Of a stretch of DNA of 64,000 nucleotides, positions 1 through 19,707 are shown in pieces. The first letter of the stretch is position 1. Each line of letters starts with the position of its first letter. Made by a program: the position numbers and the translations under genes. This DNA is from Owenia fusiformis (taxonomy: Eukaryota; Annelida; Polychaeta; Sabellida; Oweniidae). Below the pieces are notes generated by a model. It was given only the letters and a program-made list of their open reading frames with translations, was not told the DNA's origin and did no database searches. Location: contig CAIIXF020000002.1 of NCBI GenBank assembly GCA_903813345.2, positions 26,240,455 to 26,304,454 of the forward strand, written 5' to 3'.

Positions 1-724
1 TTTACTCACCCAGAGTATCTATTAGTTTACTCACCAAGCGTATCTATTAGTTTACTCACTCAGCGTATGTATTACTTTACTCACCCAGCGTATCTATTAC
101 TGTAATCACCAAGCGTATCTATTACTTTACTCACAAAGCGTATCTATTACTTTACTTACCCAGCGTATCTATTACTTTAATCACCCTGCGTATATATTAC
201 TTTAATCACCCAGCGTATATATTACTTTACTCACCAAGCGTATCTCTTACTTTACTCACCAAGCGTATCTATTACTTTACTCACCCGACGTATCTATTAC
301 TTTAATCACCCTGCGTATATATTACTTTAATCAACCAGCGTATATATTACTTAACTCACCAAGCGTATCTATAAGTTTACTCACCAAGCGTATCTATGAG
401 TTTACTCACCCAGCGTATCTATTACTTTGCTCACCCAGCGTATCTATTACTGTAATCACCCAGCGTATCTATTACTTTACTCACAAAGCGTATCTATTAC
501 TTTACTTACCCAGCGTATCTATTACTTTACTCACCAAGCGTATCTATTACTTTACTCACCAAGCGTATCTATTACTTTACTCACCGGACGTATCTATTAC
601 TTTAATCACCCTGCGTATATATTACTTTAATCACCCAGCGTATATATTACTTTACTCACCAAGCGTATCTATTACTTTACTCACCCAGCGTATCTATTAC
701 TTTACTCACCCAGCGTATCTATTA
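1..724. repeat. 25-bp minisatellite built from a splice-donor junction (about 29 units)
   Basis: Units of 25 bp repeat without interruption from the left edge to 724. On the minus strand each unit reads AATAGATACGCTGG followed by GTGAGTAAAGT, which is a 5' splice site consensus (CTGG|GTGAGT). The rightmost unit is the genuine end of the trypsin exon at 710-911 and its donor. Variants include CTTG|GTGAGT and CAGG|GTGATT. Variant units recur 350 bp apart (101/451, 131/481, 151/501), so there is higher-order structure. The array may continue beyond the window. Confidence 0.95.
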
Positions 725-911
725 AAACAATGAGCTGCTGATATGATTACACGTTCTTTAAATAGAGTACCACCACAAAAGTGAAAGCCCCTGTATGTAA
801 AACGTGCCATCCAAGGCCAACTGTTTTCAAGTGCCGGTTGACCACCAACTATCCTTCCGAACATCGGCTTCATTGGCTGCTTTCCGCAATCTTTTGTACC
901 TCCTTTCACAG
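710..911 (-). CDS. Copy B trypsin exon 1 (activation site and catalytic His)
   Basis: The exon encodes the N-terminal part of an S1 protease domain. It has a canonical activation site GR|IVGG (R720-I721), NSWPW, FCGGTL and ISAAHC with the catalytic His at 761. The acceptor is CCAG at 913-912 and the donor is CTGG|GTGAGT at 709-708. That donor lies inside the first unit of the adjoining minisatellite, and the last 14 exon bases are repeat sequence. Beyond the donor the frame meets TGA at once, so a downstream donor copy could not give a longer open product. Confidence 0.9.
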
Positions 912-3900
912 CTGGTAATTCTTAAATGAAATCGGAAAGTGGAGATACGTAAGGTTATTGTATATTTTATTTTCTATGTTAGTTCATCTCTCCAGTTTAT
1001 ATAATAGCTTTAAACAGCTTCATTTTCAGAGAAAACAATATTACTAAATCAAAACCTTTTTTAAATGAAATCTTGAAAAAGATTCATGGATACAAGTCAA
1101 AAGTCCTTATTAGTCCTTAAACCTTATTGGAAGCTTAACAACGTAAAAACTCTATACAAGGAACAAAAATGGGCACGTCGGAAATGGATCAATTCAGGTC
1201 GTCCCAGAGGAATGATCCATGACACTTACAGGGATTACAAAAGCTCAAAACGGAAGTTCCGACTTGAACAATATCGTGCAATCGAGGAATGGACCGCCTC
1301 TGTGTATAGTGAAATCGACGGTGCTGACGACAAAGACCAGCGTCTGATGTGGTCCATACTTAAGCGTCAAAGAGGTAAGAGTGTTGCTACCTGTGAGGAA
1401 CTCAGAGTCAACAACGTCACAATTCGTGATCCAGAATCAATTACCCAGACGTTCGCAAATCACTCCATGCTCATATTTTCTAAACTAACAAACCCTGAGT
1501 TTGACGAGACATTCAACACTCAAACAGAGGATGAGGTTAAGCGGCTCCTAACAAGTGATGACATGCAACACGATCATGTTTTACAGGAGCCTTTCACTGA
1601 ACTTGAACTCTCCAGAACAATCAAAACGCTAAAGCTACGGAAGGCTACCGGATTTGACCATGTTTCAAATGAGCATTTGCGTCATGGCGGAGAAACGCTG
1701 GTCTCCTTACTCGTCACTCTATTCAACATGATTACTCGCACTAGAACGCCTCCATCTGCATTCTCTCGTAGCCTTATCACCAAACTTCATAAAGGCGGTC
1801 GAAAACCTCGTGATGACGTCAGCTGCTACAGAGATATCTCACTCCTTCCAACAATTGAGAAGCTTTGGGAGTCGCTAATCAGAGCAAGGATCAAGAGAAC
1901 TGAAACAAAGCTTGATATCAAGTACCTGAAGAGCTCACAACAAAACGCATACGAACAAGGACTTAGCTGCAACACATGCAACTTCAGTATATCAGAAACA
2001 ATCAATTATAACCAAGAGCTGCACCAGAAGACGTTCATGGCCTCACTCGACAGCGCTAAAGCTTACGATACGGTGTGTCATGCAGGGTTGTTCATTAAGC
2101 TATACGCTATTGGCATAAGGGGAGCTCTATGGCACATCTTGTACCAACTGTACAGTAACTTGAGAGGATCAATTATATTCAAGGGCCACATGTCAAACTT
2201 TTTCCCAATCAGTCAATCTGTCCGTCAAGGAGGGGTCCTTTCCGGATGGCTGTACAGTGTATACATTGACGGTCTCCTGCAGGAGCTTGAAGCTTCAAAA
2301 GTTGGGTCAGTTATATGCGATGTCCCATGTACTGCACCTACCTACGCAGACGACATTTGTCTCCTCGCAAATTCCAAAGAAAATCTAGAAGCACTAATAG
2401 ACATTGCAATAGGTTACTCCCGGAAATGGAGATTCTTATTTAATATGTCAAAATCCACTGTCATTACCTTTGGTGAAACAAAGGCAACTAATAATATTAT
2501 GACTCAATCCCGAAAATGGACCACTAGCGCAGGGGAATTAAAGGGAGTATCTGAGGTAAAACACCTAGGAAACACGTACAGTAACCAACAAAGTAATAAT
2601 AGCATCACGAATAAAGCCTGTCATATCATGAAAGGCTCTTTCGCATCTCTAGTAGGCGTTGGAGTGCATCCCAAGGGGCTCAATCCAACAACGGGCATAA
2701 AGTTAATCAAAACCATATGCATACCATCTGCAATAAATGGATGTGAGCTCTGGAACAACCTAACTAAGACAAACTTGACGCAATTAGAAACTGCACTGAG
2801 ATACATCCTGAAAAAAACTCTCGAACTCCACAGACACACCCACTCGGACATACTCTACGCTCTCGCAGACGGCATCAACAACATACAAGCCACTATAGAT
2901 CTGAGGAAACTATCCTTCCTGGGCCAACTTTGCCACTTGCATCAAAACGCGGCAGCCAAGAAGATGTTTCTTCTGAGAGCGCATATGTACGACTTGAACA
3001 ACATGGAACAAAAAGGGTTCATTCCTGATATCGTATCTATTCTTAGAAAATACAATATTTTAAGCTTTTTGAGAACTATCTCCACGACGGCTACTTTCCA
3101 AAAAAGGAATTATGGCGAAATATTTGCAAATATGAAGTGCAACTTTACAATGAAAACCTTTCAGTTCCACGACACGATATAAGAATACCTATCACTAAAG
3201 TCAAAAAGCTCACAATATGGAGAGTAGCACTTCAAAAACCTAGACTACTGACTGTAGCCCATATTGTAGCCAAAGCAGTAGCACTTCCGGTAACATCAAT
3301 AAACACACTATGTGATAAATGTGGAATGTTCTACCAAGATCAACTAAATCATGCCTTACTGAAGTGCGAATTCTACAAACAACACAGACAAGTATTCATC
3401 AATGACATCAGAGCAATCTCGGGTAACGCATCCTTAAACCTCGACAACGTTAGTGCTATGGTGCAAGCCGACCTCTGCGATCTATGTCTAGAAGTGTCCT
3501 TCAAATACATCACCAAAATTATATGGCTGGGGGACATTGATTTAACTCCACCGTATCCTACGTAACTTTATATATTTATTTTATACCAATGTAAATAATG
3601 TTCATGTAAACGTGTATATATAAATGTGCTTATGTTTAAAAACTCCAATTACAAATTGGGAAATAAAAGATACATACATACATACATCATATTTCAGATT
3701 TAGATACATTTTCCTAAACTAATTTTCAAATGATTAATGATAACTAACATTTCCAAACAACGAAATAATGTTACCAACAAAATCCAAAGATCTTACTCTG
3801 ACCGACTGACATTTTATATCATGATACAGTATAAGTATACCTTGATGATATTCGTACATGTTCAAGGTACTTACTCTTGCATTTGCCAATTGCCTCGATT

Positions 3901-6900
3901 ATTTCAGCCTGGTTGAGTTGTGCTTCAAAAATCTGAACACACGTAAACCTTCCATTAAAACATGCATTGTTTCTTAAAGTTTTCCCAAGGAACCCTGGCC
4001 TAAATATGACATTTTTGTATGTTGATAACACTTTCTTGGCAACTTGATCTCCGTCTACGAATAGCGTGGCAACACCAGTGTGGCCGCTATATGTGAAAGC
4101 AATGTGGTGCCAGGTGCCTTTCTTTACAACAGGTTTCCCTTTGTATTTGTCTACTGTGATAGAATCCGTCTCGCCAGTCTGATCCAGTTCGGCAATCCTC
4201 GCAAAAAGACGACCACCCTTTAGAATCCAAATCTGAAAGCCCGTTGATTCGGCACTCGAGAAGTCGACTATTGGACTGTTATCCGCCAAGTCGTCAATGT
4301 ATATGTACGCAGCGAATGTTACAACTCGATCAATTCTCAGAGTTGGAATCTCTATATAGGTGATGAGTTCTTTGCCATTGTCTAAAGTTCGTTTGCCCGT
4401 TTGCATTGAGCCTTTGTTTTCATTTGATACTCCACTGGCGAACATGGTGAAGAATGACGTTGCATGGTTCCCATTACCACTTGCATCCCGTTGTCCATTT
4501 CGTTTATCAAATGGCCATGAGGCAATAAGGTTTGCTGAAACGGGTTTGAATAAGGTGACACAGTGGTATATTTGGTCAAATTGCTAACATTGATGTCATT
4601 TTACTTGATGAACAAGCACTCGTATCGTATCATACCGTGCCGTATCGTATCGTATACAGTTTCGATAATAGCTGTTGGAATGGATCGAATAACTACCTTG
4701 AATACACCGAGCCATCGCTTCTTGGATCCCACTTACGTTCAGTGCAAGATTGAATGCACTTACACATGCGAATCTCATCTTTCGGATTTCATTTCCAGTC
4801 GCCGATTTACCCAAAACAATCTTATCTGAGTCTGCTAACACATCTCCTTCAGGTTCAATTGACATTTCAAAGAGGAGTTCACCGTCAATGAACAGTCTTA
4901 TTGTATTTGTTTCAGCATCAAAAGAAACGCCAATATAAACCCAGTTTTTCAGCGTGAACACTTCTGTATCAGATTGGTGCTCAAATGTCTCACCAGTTGA
5001 TGTTACAATGGTAGTTACTAACTTAAATTCGACCATCCGTATGTTAAATTTCACCTTATTAGACGTCGAATAGTCCAACAAAAATCCATTTCCCTGTCTT
5101 CTCCTCGGTTGAACATACAACAGCCACGTGAAACTTCCAACAAATGTAAGCAAACCGTTCTCATTAGGTATTCTGAAAGGGAATTCACATACAAAATTGT
5201 ATTATGTCGATCAATGTCGTTTTTGACAAAACATGAAGCTTCCAGTGGTACTGTACAAGCACCATATATACATTGTAACCATGTATAACCATTGCGGTCC
5301 CATTTCTATCTTTAAATGAATGCTAAAACATTTTTAGTAAAAACATGAGAAAAAATGAATTTATGAATTAAGAAAAATGATTCCTTGTCATTTCAAGTAT
5401 GCTGCAATATTTCAAAAATTATAACAAAAAGTGATATCATCTACTATTAAACTTGCGTATGCTCAAAGAGAGTAGTAAATTCCAACAAAGAAAACTCGAT
5501 CACTATCAGTACTTTAGGACTAGGAGTTAGAATCAGTTTAGGTGACCATATAAAGACACGGCTTAGTAATGCCCATTTAAATGCGCTCGTGTTTTCTTAC
5601 TCGATACATGATGACGATCCATGACTTGTTGACACCTGAACAGACCCCTGTCTTCCTCCTTGAATACCGTCTTGATATTTGATGTCAATAAGTTTGGCGT
5701 CTTCTACAGCAATTGTTTCATCCGTCGAGGGATTGTGAAAATTGTCCGCAAAGTTCTTCCCTTCATCCTGTCTATTAAGAGGCCAATATCCAATTGCAGA
5801 AACTACAAAATAACACGACACGATTGGATAATGTTGAGGTGAAGGTAGTACATAAAGAAATCGATGCACTGTGAGAGGTACTAAAATCTATCTCAATGAA
5901 TAAGGAATGAGGATTTGTGCAATAACATTTTTACACATGAAAGAGCAATATGTTGTTGATGGAAAGCCTCGTGTACTAAGTGATGGGAATGAGAAAAGAC
6001 CCATCTTTCGATAGAAAAGGTGACAATAACAAGTGGACAATCGTATAAAGCAAATGGACCTTGTCATCACAATTTTCGAATCAGATTCCGGTAGTTATGG
6101 TGATAAAAATACCTTCTAATTGAATGTTTATAAACGCTTTAATTTCACATTTTGAAATGTTCTACATGTACATCCCCAAACACTTTTATGCATATGGACT
6201 GCAAGTGCAATCAACAAACTTACTCCACAATTTGCATATTTTTGATTTTTGTTTGTTAAATTCTCGTAGAGAAACAAATGATGATATACAGGGTGGTCCA
6301 AGAAATCATTTACACTTTTGACAACGACAGGAACATTTCCCAATTCTTAATAGACCTGTCTTACAGACATGTGAATTTTGGTGGTGTAAATTTTATTTTG
6401 ATATACCACCGAAATGAGAGCACAGTTTAATAGTTTGTAATGTGATCAATCCAATCTCTTTGGTGCTGAATCGTTTTAGCTAATCATTCATTTAAGTTTG
6501 TAATGACCTTCAACAAATAGAAAATGCACTTTTTGGCTCAGGTTGAGACTTCTGAGCATGCAATAATGATAAAATATAGTACCTAAACATTTCGTCTCAG
6601 TTTCTGTGTCGTCCACTGGCGAGTCTGTGTCGTAACGGGATCGTCCAAGAAGTTTGTATCCAGGCTTACACCATATTACGTAAACGCATGGACTTGTAAC
6701 TAGTTGAGCAACAAATCCATTTTCAGGAGTAGGAGGTGGGAATGGACCTGAAATACCAAAGTTAATAATACCACACTTCCCTACCATGTGACCACGTTTA
6801 AAAGGGAAACAGGGTACAGCTAAGTTGCAAATTGAGGACGTTGGTTTAATTCCATATTTCTGAACGTAAAATACATTTTACATTTATTTCTAGTGTTCTA

Positions 6901-9674
6901 ACAGACATAAAATTGATTCATCAAGCAGTTTGTAGAATATTGTTTGCAAAAAACCACTATAGGCAAAGATAGATAATAGTGGGCGCAGTGAAGCAAAACT
7001 CGAATGCAATACACGATACATTTCAGTAAAACTATCAACGTACAGGGAGCATGTAAGTTTCCCTTCGAAAATGTTACATTGATATGAAACAAAACAACCC
7101 GTTAACTGTTATTTAAACTGCGTGTCATCGTGTTATAGATGGATACGTTTTCTAGTCTGTTATTCAACTGTATTTTTGTGAACTTGAACAAAACATTTTA
7201 AATGATCGGTTTTTGAGGACGGTGTGAAATTGGACCATTCAAGGGGTTATATAGAAAGATTCTTCACATGTAGTTCAGGTAATTGATAGCGGGTAGTCAT
7301 TTATCATTAACGTGTTAATATTTAATTTCGTTATTTTATTTCATTTTGATACCCTAGTAACACATAATCTAGCGTTCTTGTTAATTTAATGACTAAATTA
7401 CAAACGACCTGAAAGCCCGTGTCTAAATCTACAAAATAATGTTTACTTTATTTGGATTAAATAACAATTGATGACACCTCAAAGCATCAACAGGCGGCCT
7501 TTTTAGCATTGCTTTCACTGTTTGCAACGTAAATGTACATGAGGTCGGGACATAGTATGTCTGTATAATCAGCTTACATTCTCGCTCCCTGTACTATTGA
7601 ACAATTTACATTCCTTGTACCCTGTATTGATCAACTTTTGCAACTGTGTACCGTGTACTATGACATATCAAATATTTTAAAATTTAAAACATATTATTTA
7701 CATTCTTTCTTCAACTATCATATAACTTGGAACGTGAACTCCACTATTGCACCACTGAAGTGTAGCGAATAGCAATATTGACTCACTCCGAGCACCAAAC
7801 GTATTAACCTTTCGACTAAGCAGTCGATATACTTAAAAGCGACCTGGTTGAAAGCCAAAAAAATTGCGCATGCGCGATCGAGGTAGGGTAGTGTGAATAC
7901 ACGATATAAAAATTAGTAAAGCAAATTGAAACCAAAATAAGGGTGCGTGACCTTCACATGACTCCCTGTTATATCAAATGGTGCATTATTCCTTTAATGC
8001 GAATGTATTTGTTTATTTTCGAGTTACAATTAATCGTAAATGCAAAGGACAAGTGTCGGTTTGGAAAACAGTCTCCTGGGCTCATAATGGTTTTCATGAA
8101 AAATATAGAAATACCACTCAAATTTAATTATGGATATTCAAAAGAAGACATTTAAATTTCTACAAGGTGTAAAATATCAAAACTGTTTGAAGTAGGCGTA
8201 ACGTGTAGTAGACCGATTAAATAAAAGACAAGTCTCGATTTGGAAAAGAAGTTCATCAGTTTTAATTGATGTGATTTCACAGACGAGTAAAATTGTTATC
8301 CTTGTAAGAGTAAATGGTTTTTCAACATTTTGTCAATGGGGATATAGGCTGAACATTTTTAGCCAACTAGAAAATCTTTAGAATTTGAATAAAGGTAAAT
8401 GACGATGCAAATCAAACCTATTGTGATAGAACATTACAAACAGAATTCAAATATGCCATCAAATAGAAGAAAATGTTAGTCTTTAATGGTTAAAAATGCA
8501 GATCTCCTTACATCCCATTAAAACGAGAATTAAACGAGATTTCAAAGCTATATGGAAAAGGACCATTGAACCCTTTAGAAAAACTTCCTTCGCCCGGTTG
8601 AAACACTAGGTCAGACTATTCCAAGAATATTCGCAATACCAAAATGCTCTGTTTTTAGGTCAATACATTATGACAGCAATGTATGAAATACACTTATATT
8701 AGAAGCATACATTTTGGTTATGTAAGGGGGGGATGAGGGGCTTATTTGACACTCTAATTTGACTTATTTGTATGGACAAATATTCCTGGCCACATTAACA
8801 TTCACCTCATATCCAACTGCTTAGCAGACCTTAATATCGTTTGATATAACAATTAGATCATTACCATTTGTTACTTACTTTGACAAAATCTTGGATTAGG
8901 AACATTGAGTGTTAGACCTCGTATCTTTCCACTTACTCCACTCACACTGTTTTGCCATTTCCTTGCCTTACTCAGCAGTTGCTTTACCTCTCTGGAGTTC
9001 GACTTTAAATCTGTCAATTTCTTTATAATTGCTTGACTATTTTCAATTGCATCCTTTTGATTGTAAAACTGTTGGTTGAACATCACAGCTTGAATGCAGT
9101 CTACGATGTCTTGGGATATTTTTTGCAATACATCTATTGATTTCGTAAACTGCGTTTTGAATGATTTAAATGCTTTTCCATTTTTTCGAAGAAGTTTCAA
9201 AATTTTACCAATATTTTTGATGAGTGCTTTTAATGTGCGTTTATAAGTCTGAACAATCTCACAATCAATGATGGTACTTATCCTTGTTTTAAAGCTTTCT
9301 AGTATTGTCCTGAGTTGATTGTCGGTGGACTTGTCCAAGCCTTCTCTTTTGAGCTGATCGATGTCCTTTTTCAGCTGAATAAGTATGGATGCAGGATCAG
9401 AGCAGTCTTTGGCAACATTGCCATGAATCCCCAAACACAAAATAACCAAAGAAATCAAAATGACAGGACCTGTAAATGAAAATAAGAAAATTTTATTGGT
9501 GGATGATTAAATCAGGATGGAGTTCCTAGAAAACCTGATAGGCAGGTAAAGCTTAACCTGGCCATGACTTAAGCTGACATTAACGCTCTATAAGTGCAAA
9601 AGTGATTACATTTTAGCATTTTGTGTTTTAATATTTCAAGTTTATAATACTATAACATTGCACTTACCACTCAT
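710..9674 (-). CDS. Copy B: secreted mosaic protease gene, 3' part outside window
   Basis: This is the second of two tandem paralogues. Exons read on the minus strand are 9674-9668, 9469-8879, 6747-6583, 5802-5601, 5172-4697, 4534-3875 and 911-710. All have GT-AG borders and phases that join (2303 nt, 767 codons in the window). The order is signal peptide, helical region, CCP-like module, two LamG-like domains and the start of a trypsin domain. Each exon after the first coding stub matches copy A in order and phase. The first trypsin exon has the same length (202 nt) in both copies. The rest of the protease domain lies left of position 1. An extracellular, possibly immune or complement-like protease is inferred from the domain mix only. 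The intron 912-3874 carries a reverse transcriptase element. Confidence 0.8.
1086..3565 (+). pseudogene. Reverse transcriptase ORF with one frameshift
   Basis: The reading frame from 1086 runs to 3182. The continuation to 3565 is in another frame. Protein-like sequence in the second frame begins just after five T at 3066-3070 (ENYLHDGYFPKKELW), which places the shift there. RT landmarks are RQGGVLSG near residue 380 and the catalytic YADD at residues 420-423. The second frame holds a zf-RVT-like C-x2-C...H-x4-C near 3318-3370 (CDKCGMF then LNHALLKC). A stop codon lies just upstream of 1086. With one lesion in about 2.5 kb the insertion looks fairly young. Confidence 0.85.
1086..3690 (+). mobile_element. 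5'-truncated non-LTR retrotransposon, antisense in a copy B intron
   Basis: A LINE-type element fills most of the intron between the second LamG exon and the trypsin exon of copy B. It is in opposite orientation to the host gene. It carries reverse transcriptase and a C-terminal zinc-knuckle region but no endonuclease domain, so it is 5' truncated. The 3' end is AATAAAAG followed by an ATAC microsatellite at about 3668-3688. I could not define target duplications by eye, and the clade is not assigned. Confidence 0.85.
3875..4534 (-). CDS. Copy B exon: second LamG/ConA-like domain
   Basis: This 660-nt exon encodes a whole LamG/pentraxin-fold domain. It opens with IASWPFDK and contains VTFAAYIYID, GFQIWILKGG, WHHIAFTYSGHTG, ATLFVDGD and CVQIFEAQL, a pattern typical of the concanavalin-like lectin/glucanase fold. 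The acceptor is TTTCAG at 4536-4535 and the donor is A|GTAAGT at 3874. It is the direct counterpart of 16039-16668 in copy A. Phase 1 on both sides lets the domain exon be duplicated or skipped without a frameshift. Confidence 0.85.
4697..5172 (-). CDS. Copy B exon: main part of first LamG-like domain
   Basis: The exon carries NGLLTFVGSFTWLLYVQP, WVYIGVSFDAETNTIRLFID and RFACVSAFNLAL. These are the core strands and the closing Cys of a LamG/ConA-like domain. The domain start (IGYWPL) is on the preceding exon 5601-5802, joined in phase 2. It ends ARCIQ before CAAG|GTAG. The counterpart is 17030-17427 in copy A. Confidence 0.85.
5601..5802 (-). CDS. Copy B exon: start of first LamG-like domain
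   Basis: The exon begins VSAIGYWPL, the usual opening of this LamG type, and ends SSSCI before CGA|GTAAGA. The acceptor is TTTTGTAG at 5804-5803. It enters in phase 1 and exits in phase 2, identical to the copy A exon 17733-17928. Confidence 0.8.
6290..6435. repeat. Single mariner-type terminus in an intron
   Basis: ATACAGGGTGGTCCAAG at 6287-6303 resembles the TA-flanked ends of the mariner-like elements elsewhere in this window. I did not find a matching inverted end nearby, so this is a solo or degraded end. Confidence 0.35.
6583..6747 (-). CDS. Copy B exon: CCP (sushi)-like module
   Basis: The translation contains PTPENGFV, CVYVIWCKPGYKLLG and ETKCL, resembling a CCP/sushi repeat (..P.NG...C..GY.L.G). 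With the preceding exon's terminal FCQ it has four Cys. The usual late tryptophan and final Cys spacing are absent, because the next exon starts directly with LamG sequence. The borders are TATTTCAG at 6749-6748 and TTAG|GTACTA. Both sides are phase 1. Confidence 0.75.
8471..8590 (-). repeat. Dispersed short repeat family, copy 1
   Basis: TTAAACGAGATTTCAAAGCT and flanking sequence match, in reverse, the blocks at 53615-53700 and 63050-63105 (GCTTTGAAATCTCGT followed by a TTTTAATGAGAT block). Three copies in 64 kb indicate a small interspersed element of unknown class. Confidence 0.55.
8879..9674 (-). CDS. Copy B 5' exons: signal peptide and helical region
   Basis: A seven-base coding stub (ATG AGT G, 9674-9668, donor GTAAGTG) joins in phase 1 to exon 9469-8879. 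The N-terminus becomes MSGPVILISLVILCLGIHG, a good secretion signal, followed by KDCSDP. The rest, about 170 residues, is rich in Lys, Ile, Leu and Gln with heptad-like spacing and is probably helical. I recognise no known domain. It ends RFCQ before A|GTAAGT. The intron 8878-6748 (2.1 kb) contains only a short dispersed repeat. Confidence 0.75.
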
Positions 9675-10764
9675 GCTTGATCATTTCCCATTATTCAACG
9701 CATCCCTGATACATCCACGTTCGAAAAGAATATACTTACATGCGTGCATATTTAATATACACACTACTGTATAAATTAATTACAGTACCAATGCTAGACG
9801 TTGACATTTAGGTATTATTGTACTGTCATAAAAGCGTGAAAAGTCAACCATTGGTGGTATTTAGTTGACAATAAACGTTTCATGCATTTCCCATTTGGTG
9901 TTAATAAAGAGCAATCAGCTAAACAATACCTCTTCATATTATAACAATTAAACACTGAGCCAATGTTCCCTGAACAAACATAGTTATAAATGATGAATCC
10001 TTTGTACATAGTGAAATAGTGGCTGAGTCGTGAGCTATCTGAATGTACTACTGAATAGCAAAAACCAAAAGACCATTTTACTTCGATCGCAAGTTTATTC
10101 CTCCATAGTTCATGTATCAGAAAATAAACCCTATCCAAAGCAATAAGTGAATTCAACATCTTTGTTACCTAGATATTTGTGAGTGAAAGGCCAAATTAAA
10201 ATTAAAAAGTGTTCATATGGACATCAAAATATCTAACATTATCTCAACTTATTGCCTTCTTACTGTGTAACATAAAATATAGATGTCGCAGCAGTTCGTG
10301 ATGTGATATAGAATAAAATATCACCCTTTATATCCACATTAAATTTACACTATCCAATGGTTATGCGATAATAAATCTATGTATAGAATGTTATTTGTTT
10401 CAGTGTCCGCAAAAACAGCAGTGCCCATTCGTTGATAAAACATGCTGAATGTAGATCTTAAAATAAGTTTTGTAAATATCGCTATTAAGCATGTAAGTGT
10501 ATCCGATGGTCACATGGGTAAATTGGGCTTCGTGTATGTCTCGTGGTGAAGCATAACATGGTTGCTCCACACCATGATGTATACCTTTATGTCTACAGCT
10601 AAAGGGTGATATCCACATTATATTTGTTTTTAGTAATACATGGATTTAAAAACTACCTTCGCTGCGGATAATATCAATATATGACAATAAACTTTACACA
10701 CAATCCTTATTTGGAATTATACCTATACGTATATATACGTATATAGAGATTATCCTATATGAGG

Positions 10765-10875
10765 TATAGGATATTGGGATTATCCCGAGGCCAATATAAT
10801 ATATTTGCCCGAGGGCCGCAGGTCCCGAGGGAAAATATATTATATTGGCCAAGGGATAATCACAATATCCTGAAC
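10765..10875. repeat. Imperfect palindrome, arms about 50 bp
   Basis: The left arm GATTATCCCGAGGCCAATAT is mirrored by ATATTGGCCAAGGGATAAT on the right, around a CCCGAGG/CCGAGGG core. It looks like a short foldback element. Confidence 0.7.
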
Positions 10876-11177
10876 CGACTATAGGATAATATGTTTATCC
10901 CATACCAATCTTGGTCATCTGGTTCACATTGTTCAATCGTGGAAATATTTTAGAATATTCATGTCCAGTTTTGTTTACTTGGCCGTGGGCGGATTTCCTG
11001 TTCTCTCAAATATTCCCACATTTATTTTCTCGAATTTTTGATTGATTAAGTGGATGCTCCTTCCCTTTTTAAACCATCAAACAGATCCCGATTGTCTGTG
11101 TTTTCTCCACTGTCGTTTACAGTCATTAGGCGAACGTTACAAATTATGAACAAATATGCGAGCGGCGATTATGACGT

Positions 11178-11240
11178 AGCGGGCAGATATACTATATCTG
11201 CCCGCTCGGAGCGGGACGTAAAGCTATATCTGCCCGCTGA
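11178..11240. repeat. Perfect 29-bp palindrome plus a third half-site
   Basis: AGCGGGCAGATATA, one C, then TATATCTGCCCGCT form a perfect inverted repeat at 11178-11206. TATATCTGCCCGCT occurs again at about 11223-11237. Confidence 0.85.
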
Positions 11241-11478
11241 TGAAAATATAAATTTTACAAACCGGCTTTATGTACCTGTAACACGTCCAAGTATGGGATA
11301 AACGTATATATATATCGTAATATAGGAAATACCAATGGGATTAATAGACAATGGTTAACAGAGAATAAAATTGAGGTTTGAGCCTGCCCTGTTCATGCAT
11401 TTTGACGTGCCTTGTACCTCTCATAGACAATAATTATCAAGAATGCTGTACTTCCTTTTTTATGAAAAAGTATAGTTA

Positions 11479-11483
11479 TTTAT

Positions 11484-11484
<1 letters not shown>
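11479..11484 (-). terminator. Possible polyadenylation signal overlapping the copy A stop codon
   Basis: AATAAA begins with the last A of the TAA stop codon (11486-11484). If used, the 3' UTR would be only tens of bases. A downstream signal cannot be excluded. Confidence 0.3.
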
Positions 11485-19466
<7,982 letters not shown>

Positions 19467-19707
19467 TGTATGTTATAAGCATATAGACATGGCTTAATTC
19501 ACCCACTTACTCTTTAATTGTCATTTTAGTCAGTTTTTTTTATTGCATTGCTTTTTCAGTTCTGCAAGATATATTTATTACAAAAAACATACTTGCTGAA
19601 TGCACATGGATGGATTAAACGTTTATCAAGAAAGCGTGTAATTCAAGTCAGCAAAACTTTTTTCTGAACGAGCTAGAACAAAAATGACATTGAAAAGACG
19701 TTAATGC

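Larger units (their letters stand above)
9675..11483. other. Intergenic spacer between the two protease paralogues
   Basis: The 1.8 kb between the copy A stop codon and the copy B start codon holds no convincing exon. It contains two palindromic repeats, listed separately. The copy B promoter must lie here or be shared with upstream sequence; no motif stands out. Confidence 0.6.

Noticed and set aside
427-630. Small ORF in the 25-bp array
   Set aside because: Its translation is just the repeat unit read in three frames (25 bp gives a 25-residue period); no independent coding evidence.
1-724. CRISPR-like array
   Set aside because: Units are contiguous with no spacers and the genome is eukaryotic.
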